From Paenibacillus montanisoli (lineage in GTDB: Bacteria; Bacillota; Bacilli; Paenibacillales; Paenibacillaceae), in NCBI RefSeq assembly GCF_003268025.1, contig NZ_QLUW01000004.1, forward strand, positions 310,001 through 374,000: a stretch of 64,000 bases of DNA, given 5' to 3'. The stretch's first letter is position 1. Every line of letters starts with the position of its first letter. Positions 1 to 9,055 of the stretch are shown piece after piece. The position numbers and the translations under genes were made by a program. The notes under the pieces are model-generated. The model made no database searches. It saw only the letters and a program-made list of their open reading frames with translations, and had not been told where the DNA came from.

Positions 1-506
1 TCCGGCAGCCAGGCAAAGCTGCTGATTTTGCCGACTGAGCGCGTCACTTCAACCGGTTGCGCCCCTTCCTGCTGACCCACGACGTAGAGCCGCTGATCCT
101 TCAGATATGCCAGCAGTCCGCTGCGCGGCGACCATTTATAGCCTCCTTCAAAGATCCCCGTCGTCTCCACCACATGCTTGGTTCTCGTCGGCGCGTGCAG
201 CATCCACAGCTGTTGTGCAGTTTCGCCCGTAGAGTAGGCAAGCCACTGACCGTCATGCGACCACTCCGGCGAACGGACATGCTCCGCTCTCGTAAGCTGC
301 CTCTCATTGTCGTTCTCCTTCATCCAAAGCGCGCCTCCGCGCACGAAAGCGGCTAGCAGCGGCTTGTCCTGCGGCGGCCGTTCCGCGCGAGCTTGTGTCT
401 GATTGATCCCGACCATCCATACGACAGCAATAACGGCCAATACCGCTGCAAGGATCCGACGTCCCCTAGCTTGGCCTATCCAGATCGTTCCGAATCTATT
501 CTTCAT
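1..506 (-). CDS. membrane-anchored beta-propeller (WD40/TolB-like) protein, partial
   Basis: The reading frame opens at an ATG (504-506) preceded by GGAGGG and runs off the left edge, so only about 168 N-terminal residues are visible. A hydrophobic segment at residues 15-34, after a positively charged start, is a signal anchor or signal peptide. After it come repeats of the S-P-E-W-S-x-D-G and W-S-P-R-S-G type, each followed by a short LAYS/LAYL strand (about residues 80-95 and 128-140). These are typical of TolB/WD40-like beta-propeller blades, and the protein is probably extracytoplasmic. Its partner or ligand cannot be inferred from this fragment. Confidence 0.75.
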   Translation of the reverse strand, partial: MKNRFGTIWIGQARGRRILAAVLAVIAVVWMVGINQTQARAERPPQDKPLLAAFVRGGALWMKENDNERQLTRAEHVRSPEWSHDGQWLAYSTGETAQQLWMLHAPTRTKHVVETTGIFEGGYKWSPRSGLLAYLKDQRLYVVGQQEGAQPVEVTRSVGKISSFAWLP

Positions 507-641
507 GTGCCCTCCATCTGCGTCAATCGGTTGTCGGCAGTAGTATGGACGGCTTTGCCAGTTTTTATATAATCCAACCCTAAGAAAAAAGAAAAGCCGC
601 CCAAGCATCGCCTAGTCAGCAATGCCCGGCAGCCTCTATTT

Positions 642-1520
642 CTACTTCTCGCCCGCAAGCTTCTCAATAAACGGCGGAAGCCAGTCCGACAGCTCCTTGA
701 ACGTATAGCCGGCCGATTCCGCCTTGGAAATATCCATGTACCACGGCTCCGGGACGCCGAACGGCGAGCTGTGCTGCTCATCGGTTTCCAGCGCGGCATA
801 GGCCGTCCTGCCCGTGGCCTTCTCGATCAGCTCTACTATGCCGCCCGGCGAGATCTCCCCGCGGGAGCAAGCGTTGAAAGGCCCCGTCGCCTCAGAGCGG
901 CCAAGCCATTCCAGGAACGAAGCCGCATCGTCCGCGTCAATGAAAGACATCATCGCACCTGCATTCGGGATGCCAAGCGGCTGCCCCTGCTGCACATGCT
1001 CCACATGGAAATGCAGCCGCCGCGTGTAATCGTCCTCGCCTAGCACGATCGGGAAACGGACGGCCGTAACGGGGAACGGTGCCCCCTGGAAGAAGACTGC
1101 TTCCACCAGCCGTTTGCCTTCTCCGTAATTGATCTCATGCGGATACGGCTTCGGAATCAGGTAGCTCTGCGGATCAAAATGCGCCTCTGCCTTGCGCGGC
1201 TCCCCGAACGGATAGACGCTGAGCGTCGAGGTGACAATGTACTTGCCTACGCGGCCCGCAAACAGCTTGATTGCCTCTTCGGCTTCCTTCGGCATATAGC
1301 AGATATTATCGTAGATGACGTCATAACGGGCATCCCCGATTGCGGCCTCCAGCTCCTCCACTTGGGTCCTGTCAACCTTCAAATGCTTCACCTGGTCGCC
1401 GAACGGATGAGCATGCGCTCCCCGCGTGACGATCGTCACCTCATCACCGGCCTTAAGCAGAAGCTCAACCAGCTTTTTCCCAAAAAAACGCGTGCCGCCG
1501 AGCACGAGCACTTGACGCAT
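642..1520 (-). CDS. NAD-dependent epimerase/dehydratase family protein (extended SDR)
   Basis: A 292-residue cytoplasmic Rossmann-fold protein. The N-terminal glycine motif GGTRFFG (residues 8-14) is the atypical nucleotide-binding loop of extended SDRs of the reductase/epimerase type. The catalytic Tyr-x3-Lys pair is visible as Y132 and K136, with a T/S-rich strand (TSTLS, 97-101) in the position of the active-site Ser. The ATG start is preceded by AAGGAGGGG at good spacing. Relatives act on nucleotide sugars or related carbonyl compounds, and the exact substrate is not predictable. It appears to be a single-gene unit downstream of the terminator at 1584-1615. Confidence 0.85.
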   Translation of the reverse strand: MRQVLVLGGTRFFGKKLVELLLKAGDEVTIVTRGAHAHPFGDQVKHLKVDRTQVEELEAAIGDARYDVIYDNICYMPKEAEEAIKLFAGRVGKYIVTSTLSVYPFGEPRKAEAHFDPQSYLIPKPYPHEINYGEGKRLVEAVFFQGAPFPVTAVRFPIVLGEDDYTRRLHFHVEHVQQGQPLGIPNAGAMMSFIDADDAASFLEWLGRSEATGPFNACSRGEISPGGIVELIEKATGRTAYAALETDEQHSSPFGVPEPWYMDISKAESAGYTFKELSDWLPPFIEKLAGEK

Positions 1521-1583
1521 ATCGTCCCCTCCTTATCGATGAAACGTTCAGTTCTATCTTGCCACATTTCGCCTCCGCTTCGC

Positions 1584-1615
1584 AAAAAAACCATCCGTTC
1601 ACAACGAACGGATGG
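1584..1615 (-). terminator. rho-independent terminator of the aminopeptidase operon
   Basis: A perfect 10-bp stem (CCATCCGTTC / GAACGGATGG, 1591-1615) with a 5-nt loop is followed, on the minus strand, by seven T residues (1584-1590). It lies 42 bp beyond the aminopeptidase stop codon and ends the importer operon before the epimerase gene. Confidence 0.9.
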
Positions 1616-1657
1616 CGCTGACCCTGACCTGTATGATTAATCGGATTGCTGCTTATT

Positions 1658-3124
1658 TCAAACCTCCGGAATCCCCGTAATGTAGGCAGACAGCATCCGT
1701 GCGCCGAAGCCCGTCGCACCTGTCGCGAATTCGCCTTTCGCGGAGGACGATTCCTTAGGGCCGTTCATATCAATATGCGCCCAAGCTAGATCAGGATGAA
1801 CGAATTTTCGCAGAAACAACGCCGCCGTTATGGTTCCGGCCTCGCCGACTTTGCTGATGTTGGACGTGTCGGCGTAATCGCTGTCCAAATACGCTTCGTA
1901 GTCGTCCACGAGCGGAAGCTGCCAGACTCGTTCACCGAATGGTTCGCCGGCTGTCCGAAGCGACTGAGCCAGCTGATTGTCGCCTAACAGACCGGCGACC
2001 CTCGAGCCAAGCGCACCGACGACGGAGTACGTGAGCGTAGCCATATCGATCGCTTGGGCGGCACCGATCCGGTGAGCGTAAATAAGCGCATCCGCCAATA
2101 TCAGCCGTCCCTCCGAGTCCGTGTTGCCAACCTGAACGGTGACGCCGTTCGCGTAGCGGATCACCTCGCCCGGCAGCAGCGAACGATCGGAAGGACTGTT
2201 CTCCGCCGACGGCACCAGCACCGCGACATTCGCGGGAGCGCCGCTGCGAACCAAAATATCCAACGCGCCGAGCACGCCGGCGGCACCAGCCATATCCATT
2301 CGCATATCGCTGATGTCGTTGTCGCGTTTGAGGCTGATTCCGCCCGTATCAAAGGTGATGCCTTTGCCTATAAGCGCAATGAGGGGCTTCGTCTCGTCAG
2401 TGCAATACCGGATCTCAAGGAAAACAGGCGGATACGCACTGCCTTTCCCGACAGCCATCAGACCGGTGAAGCCCATACGATCCAGCTCTTCGCCCTCATA
2501 GACTTTGACCGTGGCCTCCGTGCCTGCAAAGCGAGCCGCTGCCCGCTCCGCCAAATCGCGCGGCCGCAAATAGTTAGGCGGCTCATTGGCCATATCCCGC
2601 GCCCAGATCGTCCCCTCTGCCCTAATGCTGCCCAGCTGAACGGCCGCCTGCCACTCGGGTCCGTCTTCGCAGTTCAATTGAACGTGCACGATTCCATGTT
2701 CACCACCCGGCTTCGCTTTATACTTATCGAACGTATACGTGCCGAGCATCCAGCCTTCGACCCAAGCCGAGATATCTTCCGGCCTGCAGCTTCCGGATCG
2801 AACGGAAGAAACCAGCCCTTCAAAAGAAACCGCGGCTTCCGATCGCCGTTCTTTCAGAAGAGCACGCCCGGCATTGCCCGCTGCCTCGCGGATGACGGCA
2901 GGTTGAAGCTTAGCCGCTTCTCCGAGGCCAACGAGCAGAATATCCGGCTCTCCTCCATAGCCGTAAAACCACGTCACCGCATGCCTTGCGGCCATATTCG
3001 GCAATAGAGCGGCCGTGCCTAATCTCGCCCGCGCTCTCTTAATGTCCGGCAGTCCTTCCACGCAAACCGGGATGATGACCGTACGCCCATCATCCGGGGG
3101 CCCTCCTAGCCGAAAATGATTCAT
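1658..3124 (-). CDS. M17 family leucyl aminopeptidase
   Basis: About 488 residues, the normal family length. The C-terminal catalytic domain has all M17 metal and active-site motifs: GKGITFDTGG (K254, D259), the D in RMDMAG (D277), and NTDSEGRL (D336, E338, R340), followed by an ATLT strand. It is a cytosolic two-metal exopeptidase that removes N-terminal residues from peptides. The ATG at 3122-3124 overlaps the upstream stop (ATGA) and has GGAGGGG at the right distance; an in-frame start 33 bp earlier lacks such support. It is the last gene of a sugar-importer operon, an unusual place for a peptidase that may point to a glycopeptide- or amino-acid-linked substrate (inference). Confidence 0.93.
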   Translation of the reverse strand: MNHFRLGGPPDDGRTVIIPVCVEGLPDIKRARARLGTAALLPNMAARHAVTWFYGYGGEPDILLVGLGEAAKLQPAVIREAAGNAGRALLKERRSEAAVSFEGLVSSVRSGSCRPEDISAWVEGWMLGTYTFDKYKAKPGGEHGIVHVQLNCEDGPEWQAAVQLGSIRAEGTIWARDMANEPPNYLRPRDLAERAAARFAGTEATVKVYEGEELDRMGFTGLMAVGKGSAYPPVFLEIRYCTDETKPLIALIGKGITFDTGGISLKRDNDISDMRMDMAGAAGVLGALDILVRSGAPANVAVLVPSAENSPSDRSLLPGEVIRYANGVTVQVGNTDSEGRLILADALIYAHRIGAAQAIDMATLTYSVVGALGSRVAGLLGDNQLAQSLRTAGEPFGERVWQLPLVDDYEAYLDSDYADTSNISKVGEAGTITAALFLRKFVHPDLAWAHIDMNGPKESSSAKGEFATGATGFGARMLSAYITGIPEV

Positions 3125-4035
3125 CGGACAACCCCTCCGTCCTCTTGAACGATCCATGTATCAAAACGCCTTTCGCCTGCCCTTAGCTCAACGACACGCG
3201 CCCCTCTCGGAAGCGTGCCGTAGCAGTTGTATCCCGTAACACGGCCATAGCACAGGCGAATGCCGTGCAGCGTACCGCAATAGTCGTTATCGTGGTCATG
3301 GCCGACGAAGGTGCCCATCACGTCCCCTATCTGGACCATTGCCCCAAACAGACCGGTATTGATTTTGGGGCACTCCACCCGTTCTTCCTTGAAACCGGTC
3401 ACCTGTTCGCCCTGCCAAGCGGCATCATACTCCGGAAACGGAATATGAAAGAACGCCAGCGCAGGCACCTGATGGCCGCTCTGCACGCTAAGCTCGCGGG
3501 ATTGCTGCATATACCATTGGACTTGATCGTGATGAATCCAAGCATAGCCCCCGATAGGTTCCGGCGCATTGATGCCAGAATCGAAGAAGTATAGCGCAGC
3601 TTTATCCTCCCGCCCAGCAGCGTCCTTCACCTTCAGTACATAGTTGCCGACCCCGTTAATTTCCGTCGGACCGGCTGCAGTGAGACACTTCTCGTCCTCC
3701 TGCATCACGGAGAGCAGCTCCTCCCGAGTAATGCCTTCCTCCGCATCATGATTGCCGAATACGGCCGTCCAGGGCACCCGGGATCGGATAACCGGCGCGA
3801 TCGCTCTGCGGAAGGACGCTTCCGGATCAGCTACGCCATGGCTCCAGATCATATCGCCGGTCAGAACGATAAGGTCCGGCTGCTCCGCTTCAATGATTTG
3901 CGTTACCAGAGCCGCCGTCCGTTCATCGCGCTCACGTTCTTCTTCTTTGCCATCGCCGAAATGCATGTCCGTAAACTGGACGATCTTAAAGGTGCCTTCC
4001 TCTCGAAACCTCAAATCTGCTCCCACTTGGTACAC
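3121..4035 (-). CDS. calcineurin-like metallophosphoesterase
   Basis: 304 residues with the full metallophosphoesterase signature: D-x-H (D23, H25), GD (D61), GNHD (N95, H96), a later H (H197, FFHIPFPEY) and GHDHD (H246, H248). The closest family is the Dcr2/PhoD-like group of cytosolic phosphatases; I see no signal peptide or membrane segment. It is transcribed between the PfkB kinase and the aminopeptidase, overlapping the latter by 4 bp. A plausible but unproven role is dephosphorylation of an intermediate in the imported sugar's catabolism. The start is ambiguous: GTG at 4035, or GTG three codons later, which has AGAGGTG at better spacing. Confidence 0.88.
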   Translation of the reverse strand: MYQVGADLRFREEGTFKIVQFTDMHFGDGKEEERERDERTAALVTQIIEAEQPDLIVLTGDMIWSHGVADPEASFRRAIAPVIRSRVPWTAVFGNHDAEEGITREELLSVMQEDEKCLTAAGPTEINGVGNYVLKVKDAAGREDKAALYFFDSGINAPEPIGGYAWIHHDQVQWYMQQSRELSVQSGHQVPALAFFHIPFPEYDAAWQGEQVTGFKEERVECPKINTGLFGAMVQIGDVMGTFVGHDHDNDYCGTLHGIRLCYGRVTGYNCYGTLPRGARVVELRAGERRFDTWIVQEDGGVVR

Positions 4036-4071
4036 CTCTTCTACGAATTTCCGTACCTGCCAACCAATCCT

Positions 4072-5028
4072 CTACTGAGCAATCTCCCACTTATCGGTCG
4101 TAAAGGCTGCCTTCTCCGAAATGAACCGCTCGAGCGCCACTCGATCCGGCGTGCCTGAGTTGCCGCCGCTGCGAGTGATGGACATGGCGCCGCAGGCATT
4201 GCCGTAGAGAAGGCATTGCTCAACCGGCTGACCGTTTAATAGGCCGTAGATATAGCCGGCGTTAAACGAATCCCCCGCTCCGGTCGTATCCACGACAGGT
4301 ACCTGGAATCCCGAACGGTATACCGTCCGGCCGCCGACTGAAGCCGCAGCGCCTGCAGCGCCGAGCTTCAGCACGATATGCTTGCTATGCCCGGCTAATT
4401 CGCGGATGCAGTCCTGCATCGAGGAAAGGTCCGTATACTGCTGCGCCTCCACCTCGTTCATAAAGAATACGTCCACTTCACCCATAAGCTCGTAAATGCC
4501 TCTATACCACTCGCCCGTTTCGTCCCAGCCGACATCGATCGAGGTCGTGACGCCGAGCGCTTGTATCCGTTCGATCGCTTGCATGAATTCGGCATGATTC
4601 CGGCTGCCCTTATAGCCTGTCAGATGAACATGGCGGGCCTGTGCGACGCTCTCCATGTTCAACCCATTTACGCTAAGTTCGGCATTGGAGCCGGTGTACG
4701 TGATGAAGGACCGGTCTTGCTCCGGATTGATCGCAATCGAGATCCCGGTATTCAGACCGCTCTTCCGAATATATCTGGTATCGATTCCATAACGAGAAAA
4801 ATGGTCCCGGATATAATGACCGAACCCATCTTCGCCAAGGACTCCGTTAAAAGCCAGCTTCAGGCCGAGCTTAGCCAGCGCCAGCGTAAACAAAGCGGCG
4901 CCGCCGCCAACATGAATGGTCATGTCTTGAACATAAACTTCTTGGCCGGGCTCCGGCATCTCGTTACAGCCGGCAACGACTAAATCGATATTTGCGTCTC
5001 CAATCACAACCGCATCGTACGCTTTCAA
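4072..5028 (-). CDS. PfkB family carbohydrate kinase
   Basis: A 318-residue ribokinase-fold sugar kinase. The N-terminal GDANIDLVV strand, the glycine cluster VGGGAALF (40-47) and the C-terminal signature DTTGAGDSFNAG (247-258, catalytic base D253) are all present. It phosphorylates a sugar or nucleoside with ATP in the cytoplasm; the specificity is not readable. It starts with TTG, supported by GAGG five bases upstream. It follows the LacI regulator by 33 bp and belongs to the same operon as the importer, so it probably phosphorylates the imported sugar or a product of it. Confidence 0.9.
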   Translation of the reverse strand: MKAYDAVVIGDANIDLVVAGCNEMPEPGQEVYVQDMTIHVGGGAALFTLALAKLGLKLAFNGVLGEDGFGHYIRDHFSRYGIDTRYIRKSGLNTGISIAINPEQDRSFITYTGSNAELSVNGLNMESVAQARHVHLTGYKGSRNHAEFMQAIERIQALGVTTSIDVGWDETGEWYRGIYELMGEVDVFFMNEVEAQQYTDLSSMQDCIRELAGHSKHIVLKLGAAGAAASVGGRTVYRSGFQVPVVDTTGAGDSFNAGYIYGLLNGQPVEQCLLYGNACGAMSITRSGGNSGTPDRVALERFISEKAAFTTDKWEIAQ

Positions 5029-5061
5029 TCGTTCCTCATCTCCATCCTGTCCGTGATGCGC

Positions 5062-6078
5062 CTATTCGCTTTGTTCCAGCTTTATGCAGCTCTGCCGTTC
5101 CGCCAAGCGGTGTTCCATAATAATATCCTCTTCCAAAAATTCACCTGACGAAATATGCTGCAGCAGAGCCTTCATTGTCACTCGTCCCATCTCATGAATG
5201 GGCTGCTCCATGGAGGTCAGCGTCGGGCGAACCAGCTCCGTCAATTGGCTTCCATCGAACCCCATTACCGATATATCGGCAGGCACCTGCAAGCCTTGGT
5301 CGTGAATGCAATTCATCGCGCCAAGCGCCATATCGTCGCTGACGGCGAATACGGCCGTCGGCCGCCGCTTCGCGCGCAGCAGCTCTTGCATCTGCTCATA
5401 GCCGCTGCGGACCTTGTAATCTCCGAATCGGATATGTTCATAGATGATTTTGACGCCATAGTCAGTAAGCGCGTTCCGGTAGCCGCTATAACGGTTTTGT
5501 CCGGATGTAATATCACGCATATCTCCGCCGATAAACGCGATATCGCGATGGCCCAGCTCGATCAAATATTTCGTTGCGTCGTAGGCCGCCTTATAATCAT
5601 CTACAATGACGGATGCGAATTGCTGATCGATTGGCTTAACGCTGCTGAAAATAACGGGAACGTTCATCTTGTGAATGAGATTGCGGATTTCCTCGTTAAT
5701 CTTCTCGTGCATGATAATAATGCCTTCCACGCGCATCTCTTGAAACACGTTCAAATATTTGTACTCTTTATCGATATCTTCGCTGATGTTGCACACCAGC
5801 AGGCTATAATCGTTCTCGCTCGCCGCTTCCTCGATGCTGCTGAGGATGGTTGCGTAGAAGAACGATGTAATATCCGGTACGATGACACCGATCAGGTTCG
5901 TTTTATTGCGCACCAAACTACGGGCGATATGGCTCGGAGCATATCCCAATTCCTGGATAGCCCTGTTCACTTTGAGCTTAAGATCGTCTTTGACATACTT
6001 TTCGCCATTCAGAACCCGGGATACCGTCGTAACCGATACGCCTGCATGGCGCGCCACGTCTTTTATTTTTGGTTGCAA
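5062..6078 (-). CDS. LacI/GalR family transcriptional regulator
   Basis: About 338 residues. The N-terminal helix-turn-helix contains KDVARHAGVSVTTVSRVLN, followed by the hinge helix PSHIARSL and a periplasmic-binding-protein-like effector domain. The best start is TTG at 6076-6078, which has AAAGGGTGA six bases upstream; the GTG three codons earlier overlaps that ribosome-binding site. It is encoded inside the importer operon, between the second permease and the kinase, so it probably represses this operon and responds to the imported sugar. Candidate sites are the cre-like operator at 10115-10129 and the palindrome at 9042-9055. Confidence 0.93.
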   Translation of the reverse strand: MQPKIKDVARHAGVSVTTVSRVLNGEKYVKDDLKLKVNRAIQELGYAPSHIARSLVRNKTNLIGVIVPDITSFFYATILSSIEEAASENDYSLLVCNISEDIDKEYKYLNVFQEMRVEGIIIMHEKINEEIRNLIHKMNVPVIFSSVKPIDQQFASVIVDDYKAAYDATKYLIELGHRDIAFIGGDMRDITSGQNRYSGYRNALTDYGVKIIYEHIRFGDYKVRSGYEQMQELLRAKRRPTAVFAVSDDMALGAMNCIHDQGLQVPADISVMGFDGSQLTELVRPTLTSMEQPIHEMGRVTMKALLQHISSGEFLEEDIIMEHRLAERQSCIKLEQSE

Positions 6079-6177
6079 GCCGCTCACCCTTTGCTAGAAA
6101 TTCCATTGTACGATCCTAATAAAATTCGACGCCTGCCATGGGAAATCCTTCATTTGTAAAAAAGTTACAGCTTCTTC

Positions 6178-7086
6178 TTACTCTTTAATAGATCCGATCA
6201 ATACGCCTTTGGTAAAATGACGCTGCATAAACGGATAGATGATAATAATCGGCGCAACGACAACGATGATCGTCGCCATTTTGAGAGAATTGCCCGTCAC
6301 CTGAATTTGCTCAACAAGCAGGTACTTGGTCGTTCCCGTCGCTTGATTCAGCGTTTCGCGCATCGCTTCAGCGCTTGTCAACATCTCTTGCAGCAGCGTG
6401 GACAACGGGCGCAAGTTCGCCTTGCGGACGAAGAAGGCACCGGTGAACCAGTCATTCCAGTGGCCGACGGCGGTGAACAAACCGATAACGGCAACAACAG
6501 GCCGGCTGAGCGGCATAATAATGCGCAGGAAGATCGATAGGTCATTATATCCGTCTATGCGGGCCGACTCTTCCAAACTCACGTGGATTTGCTGGAAGAA
6601 CGTGCGGAAAATGATCAAGTTCCATGCACTGTATAATCCCGGGATAACATAGACCCAGATGCTGTTGGTCAGATTGAGATTCGAGAGAAGCATATAGTAG
6701 GGAATGATACCGCCGCCAAACAGCATGGTGAAAAAGATCAGCATCATGAAAAATTTCCCGCCCGGCAGCGTCTTGCTCTTAAGCGCGTAAGCGGCCATCG
6801 CCGTTAAAAATACGCTGCTTATCGTTCCGACAACCGTCCGGAATAAGGAAATGCCAAAAGCCGAAGCAATGTTGTTGGCTTCAAACACTTTATGGAAATT
6901 GTCAAGCGTCCATATGCGGGGCCAAAAATAGATGCCGCCTCTTTCCGCATCTTTACCGGGATTGAACGCCAGCGCGAATATATTCAAGAATGGAAGAATA
7001 ATGGACAAGCAGAGCAGGATGATAATCAAGTAATTGACAATTTTAAAGATTCGTTCTGCCGTGCTTTGCTTATAAAACTCGTTCAC
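6178..7086 (-). CDS. carbohydrate ABC transporter permease (LplC/MalG type)
   Basis: About 302 residues with six predicted membrane helices. A binding-protein-dependent transport EAA loop is visible as EESARIDGYNDLSIFLRIIMP in the C-terminal half, and the family tail GVLIGSIKE ends the protein. It forms the importer channel with the permease at 9050-9997, served by the lipoprotein 7189-8967. As usual for CUT1 systems, no ATPase gene is nearby; a shared MsmX-like ATPase elsewhere is expected (family knowledge). The start is taken as GTG at 7086, five bases after GGAGGGTGA; another in-frame GTG lies three codons upstream inside that site. Confidence 0.92.
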   Translation of the reverse strand: MNEFYKQSTAERIFKIVNYLIIILLCLSIILPFLNIFALAFNPGKDAERGGIYFWPRIWTLDNFHKVFEANNIASAFGISLFRTVVGTISSVFLTAMAAYALKSKTLPGGKFFMMLIFFTMLFGGGIIPYYMLLSNLNLTNSIWVYVIPGLYSAWNLIIFRTFFQQIHVSLEESARIDGYNDLSIFLRIIMPLSRPVVAVIGLFTAVGHWNDWFTGAFFVRKANLRPLSTLLQEMLTSAEAMRETLNQATGTTKYLLVEQIQVTGNSLKMATIIVVVAPIIIIYPFMQRHFTKGVLIGSIKE

Positions 7087-7141
7087 AACTCTCACCCTCC
7101 ACAGAAGAAGCTAGTCGACAATGACGCGCTTACCATAAAGT

Positions 7142-7182
7142 AACAGGCGGTCTCATCCGGCATGCGGACGAAACCGCCTGTT
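7142..7182 (-). promoter_or_regulatory. intercistronic hairpin between binding-protein and permease genes
   Basis: A perfect 10-bp stem (AACAGGCGGT / ACCGCCTGTT) is extended by further pairing, with two mismatches, to about 17 pairs. There is no T tract on the minus strand, so it is unlikely to be a full terminator. It probably stabilises the abundant upstream binding-protein mRNA or attenuates the downstream permease. Confidence 0.65.
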
Positions 7183-7188
7183 CGTCAC

Positions 7189-8967
7189 TTATTGATTCAA
7201 CGTATCAAGTCCAAGATTCACTTTCGTTTTTGGATCCGCGTTCTTGTCTGTCAGCAGCTTCAAGTAGTCATCCAAGCCGGATGCCTCCAATTGCTTCAAT
7301 GCGCTGTCCAAAATTTCTTTCGCTTCATCCGTGTTCTTCGCATAATACGCACGAATTAGACTGTCATTATAGTTATCTAGTGCCGCCTTCAGCTCAGTGC
7401 CATTTTGGTATTCTCCAATAAATGAAATTGGCTGATAAGCGTCGATGATAAGAGCGTCTTTAATTCTTTGATCAAGGCCTACATACTCCGCGATTTTTTC
7501 AACGGCCGGGTACAGGTTGCCATTGGCGCTCTCGCCGTAATTGAGTTCGCCGAAGTCCGATTTGTTATCGATGTCCGTACTTCCGAGGAATCCGCCCCAG
7601 CTGTTGCCGACGCCTGCAAATCCGAGTTTCTTGGCTTCGTTCGGATCTTTCGCTTTCAAGTCTAGCACCTCTTGCTTCACAACCGGGTTACCATTGGCAT
7701 CAAGCGTATAATCGCGACCTTCAATTCCATACATCCAAAGCAGCTTGCCTTCACGGCTTGCAAGGAAATCCGCGAATTTAACGACTTCCTCCGGTTTTTC
7801 GGTTGTGGATGGAATTGCCCAAGCGGAGTAACCGGATTTAAAGCTTAGAAGCATTTTGTTAGAGCCGATAACCGGATTGATCGGACCGAGCGGGATGTAA
7901 CGCATATTTTGGTTAAAATCCTGGAAGCTGTGCATATCGGCAATAATTCCCCACGAACCGTTGATTGCTCCTTCTGTCGAGCGGCTTTCGTCGACCGTAA
8001 AGAATTCCGGATGAATCAGCTTTTCGCTAAGAAGCTTTTGCATAAATTCAACCTTTTTCAAAGCGTACGGAGTTTGAGCTTCGTGAAGGACTTTGCCGTC
8101 CTTATCTGCTCTAATGCGCTGGTCGTCTGCTCCCCACTCCAAATCGTTGAACAATGGTCCGGTCTCTGCTCCACCCCAGAAACGCGGGCCGATCGGCACT
8201 ACGGCATTGCCGTTATCGTCTTTAAAGTTGCCGTCTTTAATCTTCTTCGCCAAGTCATACAACTGATCTGTTGTCTTGATGGTACGAGGGTCAATGCCAA
8301 GCGAGTCGGCGATATCTTTACGGATGAAAGGCCCTCCGACGCCTCTCCAAGGGTCTTGACCGCCATTGCGGGCAATATTCATATGAGCGAAATACGCAGA
8401 TCCGTTAAACTCGGGACGGAACATGACGCCATACTGCGTATCCAGAGGCAAGAAGCCGTCTTGCAAATATTTGCTGTAAACCTTCGTATCTTTGAATAAC
8501 GGGGCCAAATCCGTGAACATGCCTTCGCGCGCAGCCTTCAGAACGACAGACATTTCCGGGCGTCCGCTGTTATTCAAGTAGAATCCAACGAAGTCAGGGA
8601 GGTCGCCCGATGCAAGACCGGCGATCATGCCGTCGATGGCATGTTCCGCTTTCATAAGCTCAAGCTCAAAATCAATGCCTGTTTTTTTCTTGATTTCTGC
8701 CTGAATTTCAGGGTTTAGACCTTCGGTGAAATCATCGGAATCATAAAAGAGAAGACCTTTGATTTTACGGTCCGCAATCCATGTTTCCGGCTTACCGTCA
8801 TTTGTGGCAGTTGCATTTGCAGCAGATGAATCGTCAGTTGTTGCGTTCTTGCTGTTGGCTGTTTGATCATTGCTCGCTTCATTCGTGCCGTTGTTACCGG
8901 AGCAGCCCGTAAACAGCACCGAAGCAATAACAGGAAGTGCTAAGAACCTTAACCATTTTCTGCTCAT
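7189..8967 (-). CDS. extracellular solute-binding lipoprotein (LplA-like)
   Basis: 592 residues. A charged N-terminus, hydrophobic stretch and lipobox FTGC place the lipidated cysteine at residue 22, followed by an Asn/Ser/Thr-rich linker of about 35 residues. The rest has the family-1 extracellular solute-binding fold, in the large size class typical of Paenibacillus LplA homologues. It is anchored outside the membrane and delivers a saccharide to the permeases at 9050-9997 and 6178-7086. The ATG has AAAAGGGG at suitable spacing. The gene order permease - binding protein - permease differs from the more usual order with the binding protein first. Confidence 0.92.
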   Translation of the reverse strand: MSRKWLRFLALPVIASVLFTGCSGNNGTNEASNDQTANSKNATTDDSSAANATATNDGKPETWIADRKIKGLLFYDSDDFTEGLNPEIQAEIKKKTGIDFELELMKAEHAIDGMIAGLASGDLPDFVGFYLNNSGRPEMSVVLKAAREGMFTDLAPLFKDTKVYSKYLQDGFLPLDTQYGVMFRPEFNGSAYFAHMNIARNGGQDPWRGVGGPFIRKDIADSLGIDPRTIKTTDQLYDLAKKIKDGNFKDDNGNAVVPIGPRFWGGAETGPLFNDLEWGADDQRIRADKDGKVLHEAQTPYALKKVEFMQKLLSEKLIHPEFFTVDESRSTEGAINGSWGIIADMHSFQDFNQNMRYIPLGPINPVIGSNKMLLSFKSGYSAWAIPSTTEKPEEVVKFADFLASREGKLLWMYGIEGRDYTLDANGNPVVKQEVLDLKAKDPNEAKKLGFAGVGNSWGGFLGSTDIDNKSDFGELNYGESANGNLYPAVEKIAEYVGLDQRIKDALIIDAYQPISFIGEYQNGTELKAALDNYNDSLIRAYYAKNTDEAKEILDSALKQLEASGLDDYLKLLTDKNADPKTKVNLGLDTLNQ

Positions 8968-9041
8968 GCGTTTTTCCCCTTTTATCGATTTTTTATGAAC
9001 ACGTCAAAGACGTTTCCACCAAGGGTAATTATGTGTGCCTA

Positions 9042-9055
9042 TGGTAGCGTTACCA
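9042..9055. promoter_or_regulatory. LacI-type operator palindrome TGGTAGCGTTACCA
   Basis: A 14-bp palindrome, broken only at one symmetric pair, with the central CG typical of LacI/GalR-family operators. It overlaps the stop of the first permease gene and lies 75 bp upstream of the binding-protein start. It closely resembles the palindrome at 12639-12654, suggesting one regulator acts at both places. Confidence 0.55.

Noticed and set aside
582-621. Possible terminator after the epimerase gene
   Set aside because: There is a T-rich tract on the minus strand after GGGCGGC, but the left arm pairs only with several mismatches, so I could not support a stable hairpin.
2054-3007. 317-codon plus-strand frame opposite the aminopeptidase gene
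   Set aside because: Antisense shadow of an M17 gene with all catalytic residues present.
9005-9021. Second LacI-type operator upstream of the first lipoprotein gene
   Set aside because: Only one half-site (TGGAAACGT on the minus strand) is convincing; the other half does not match.
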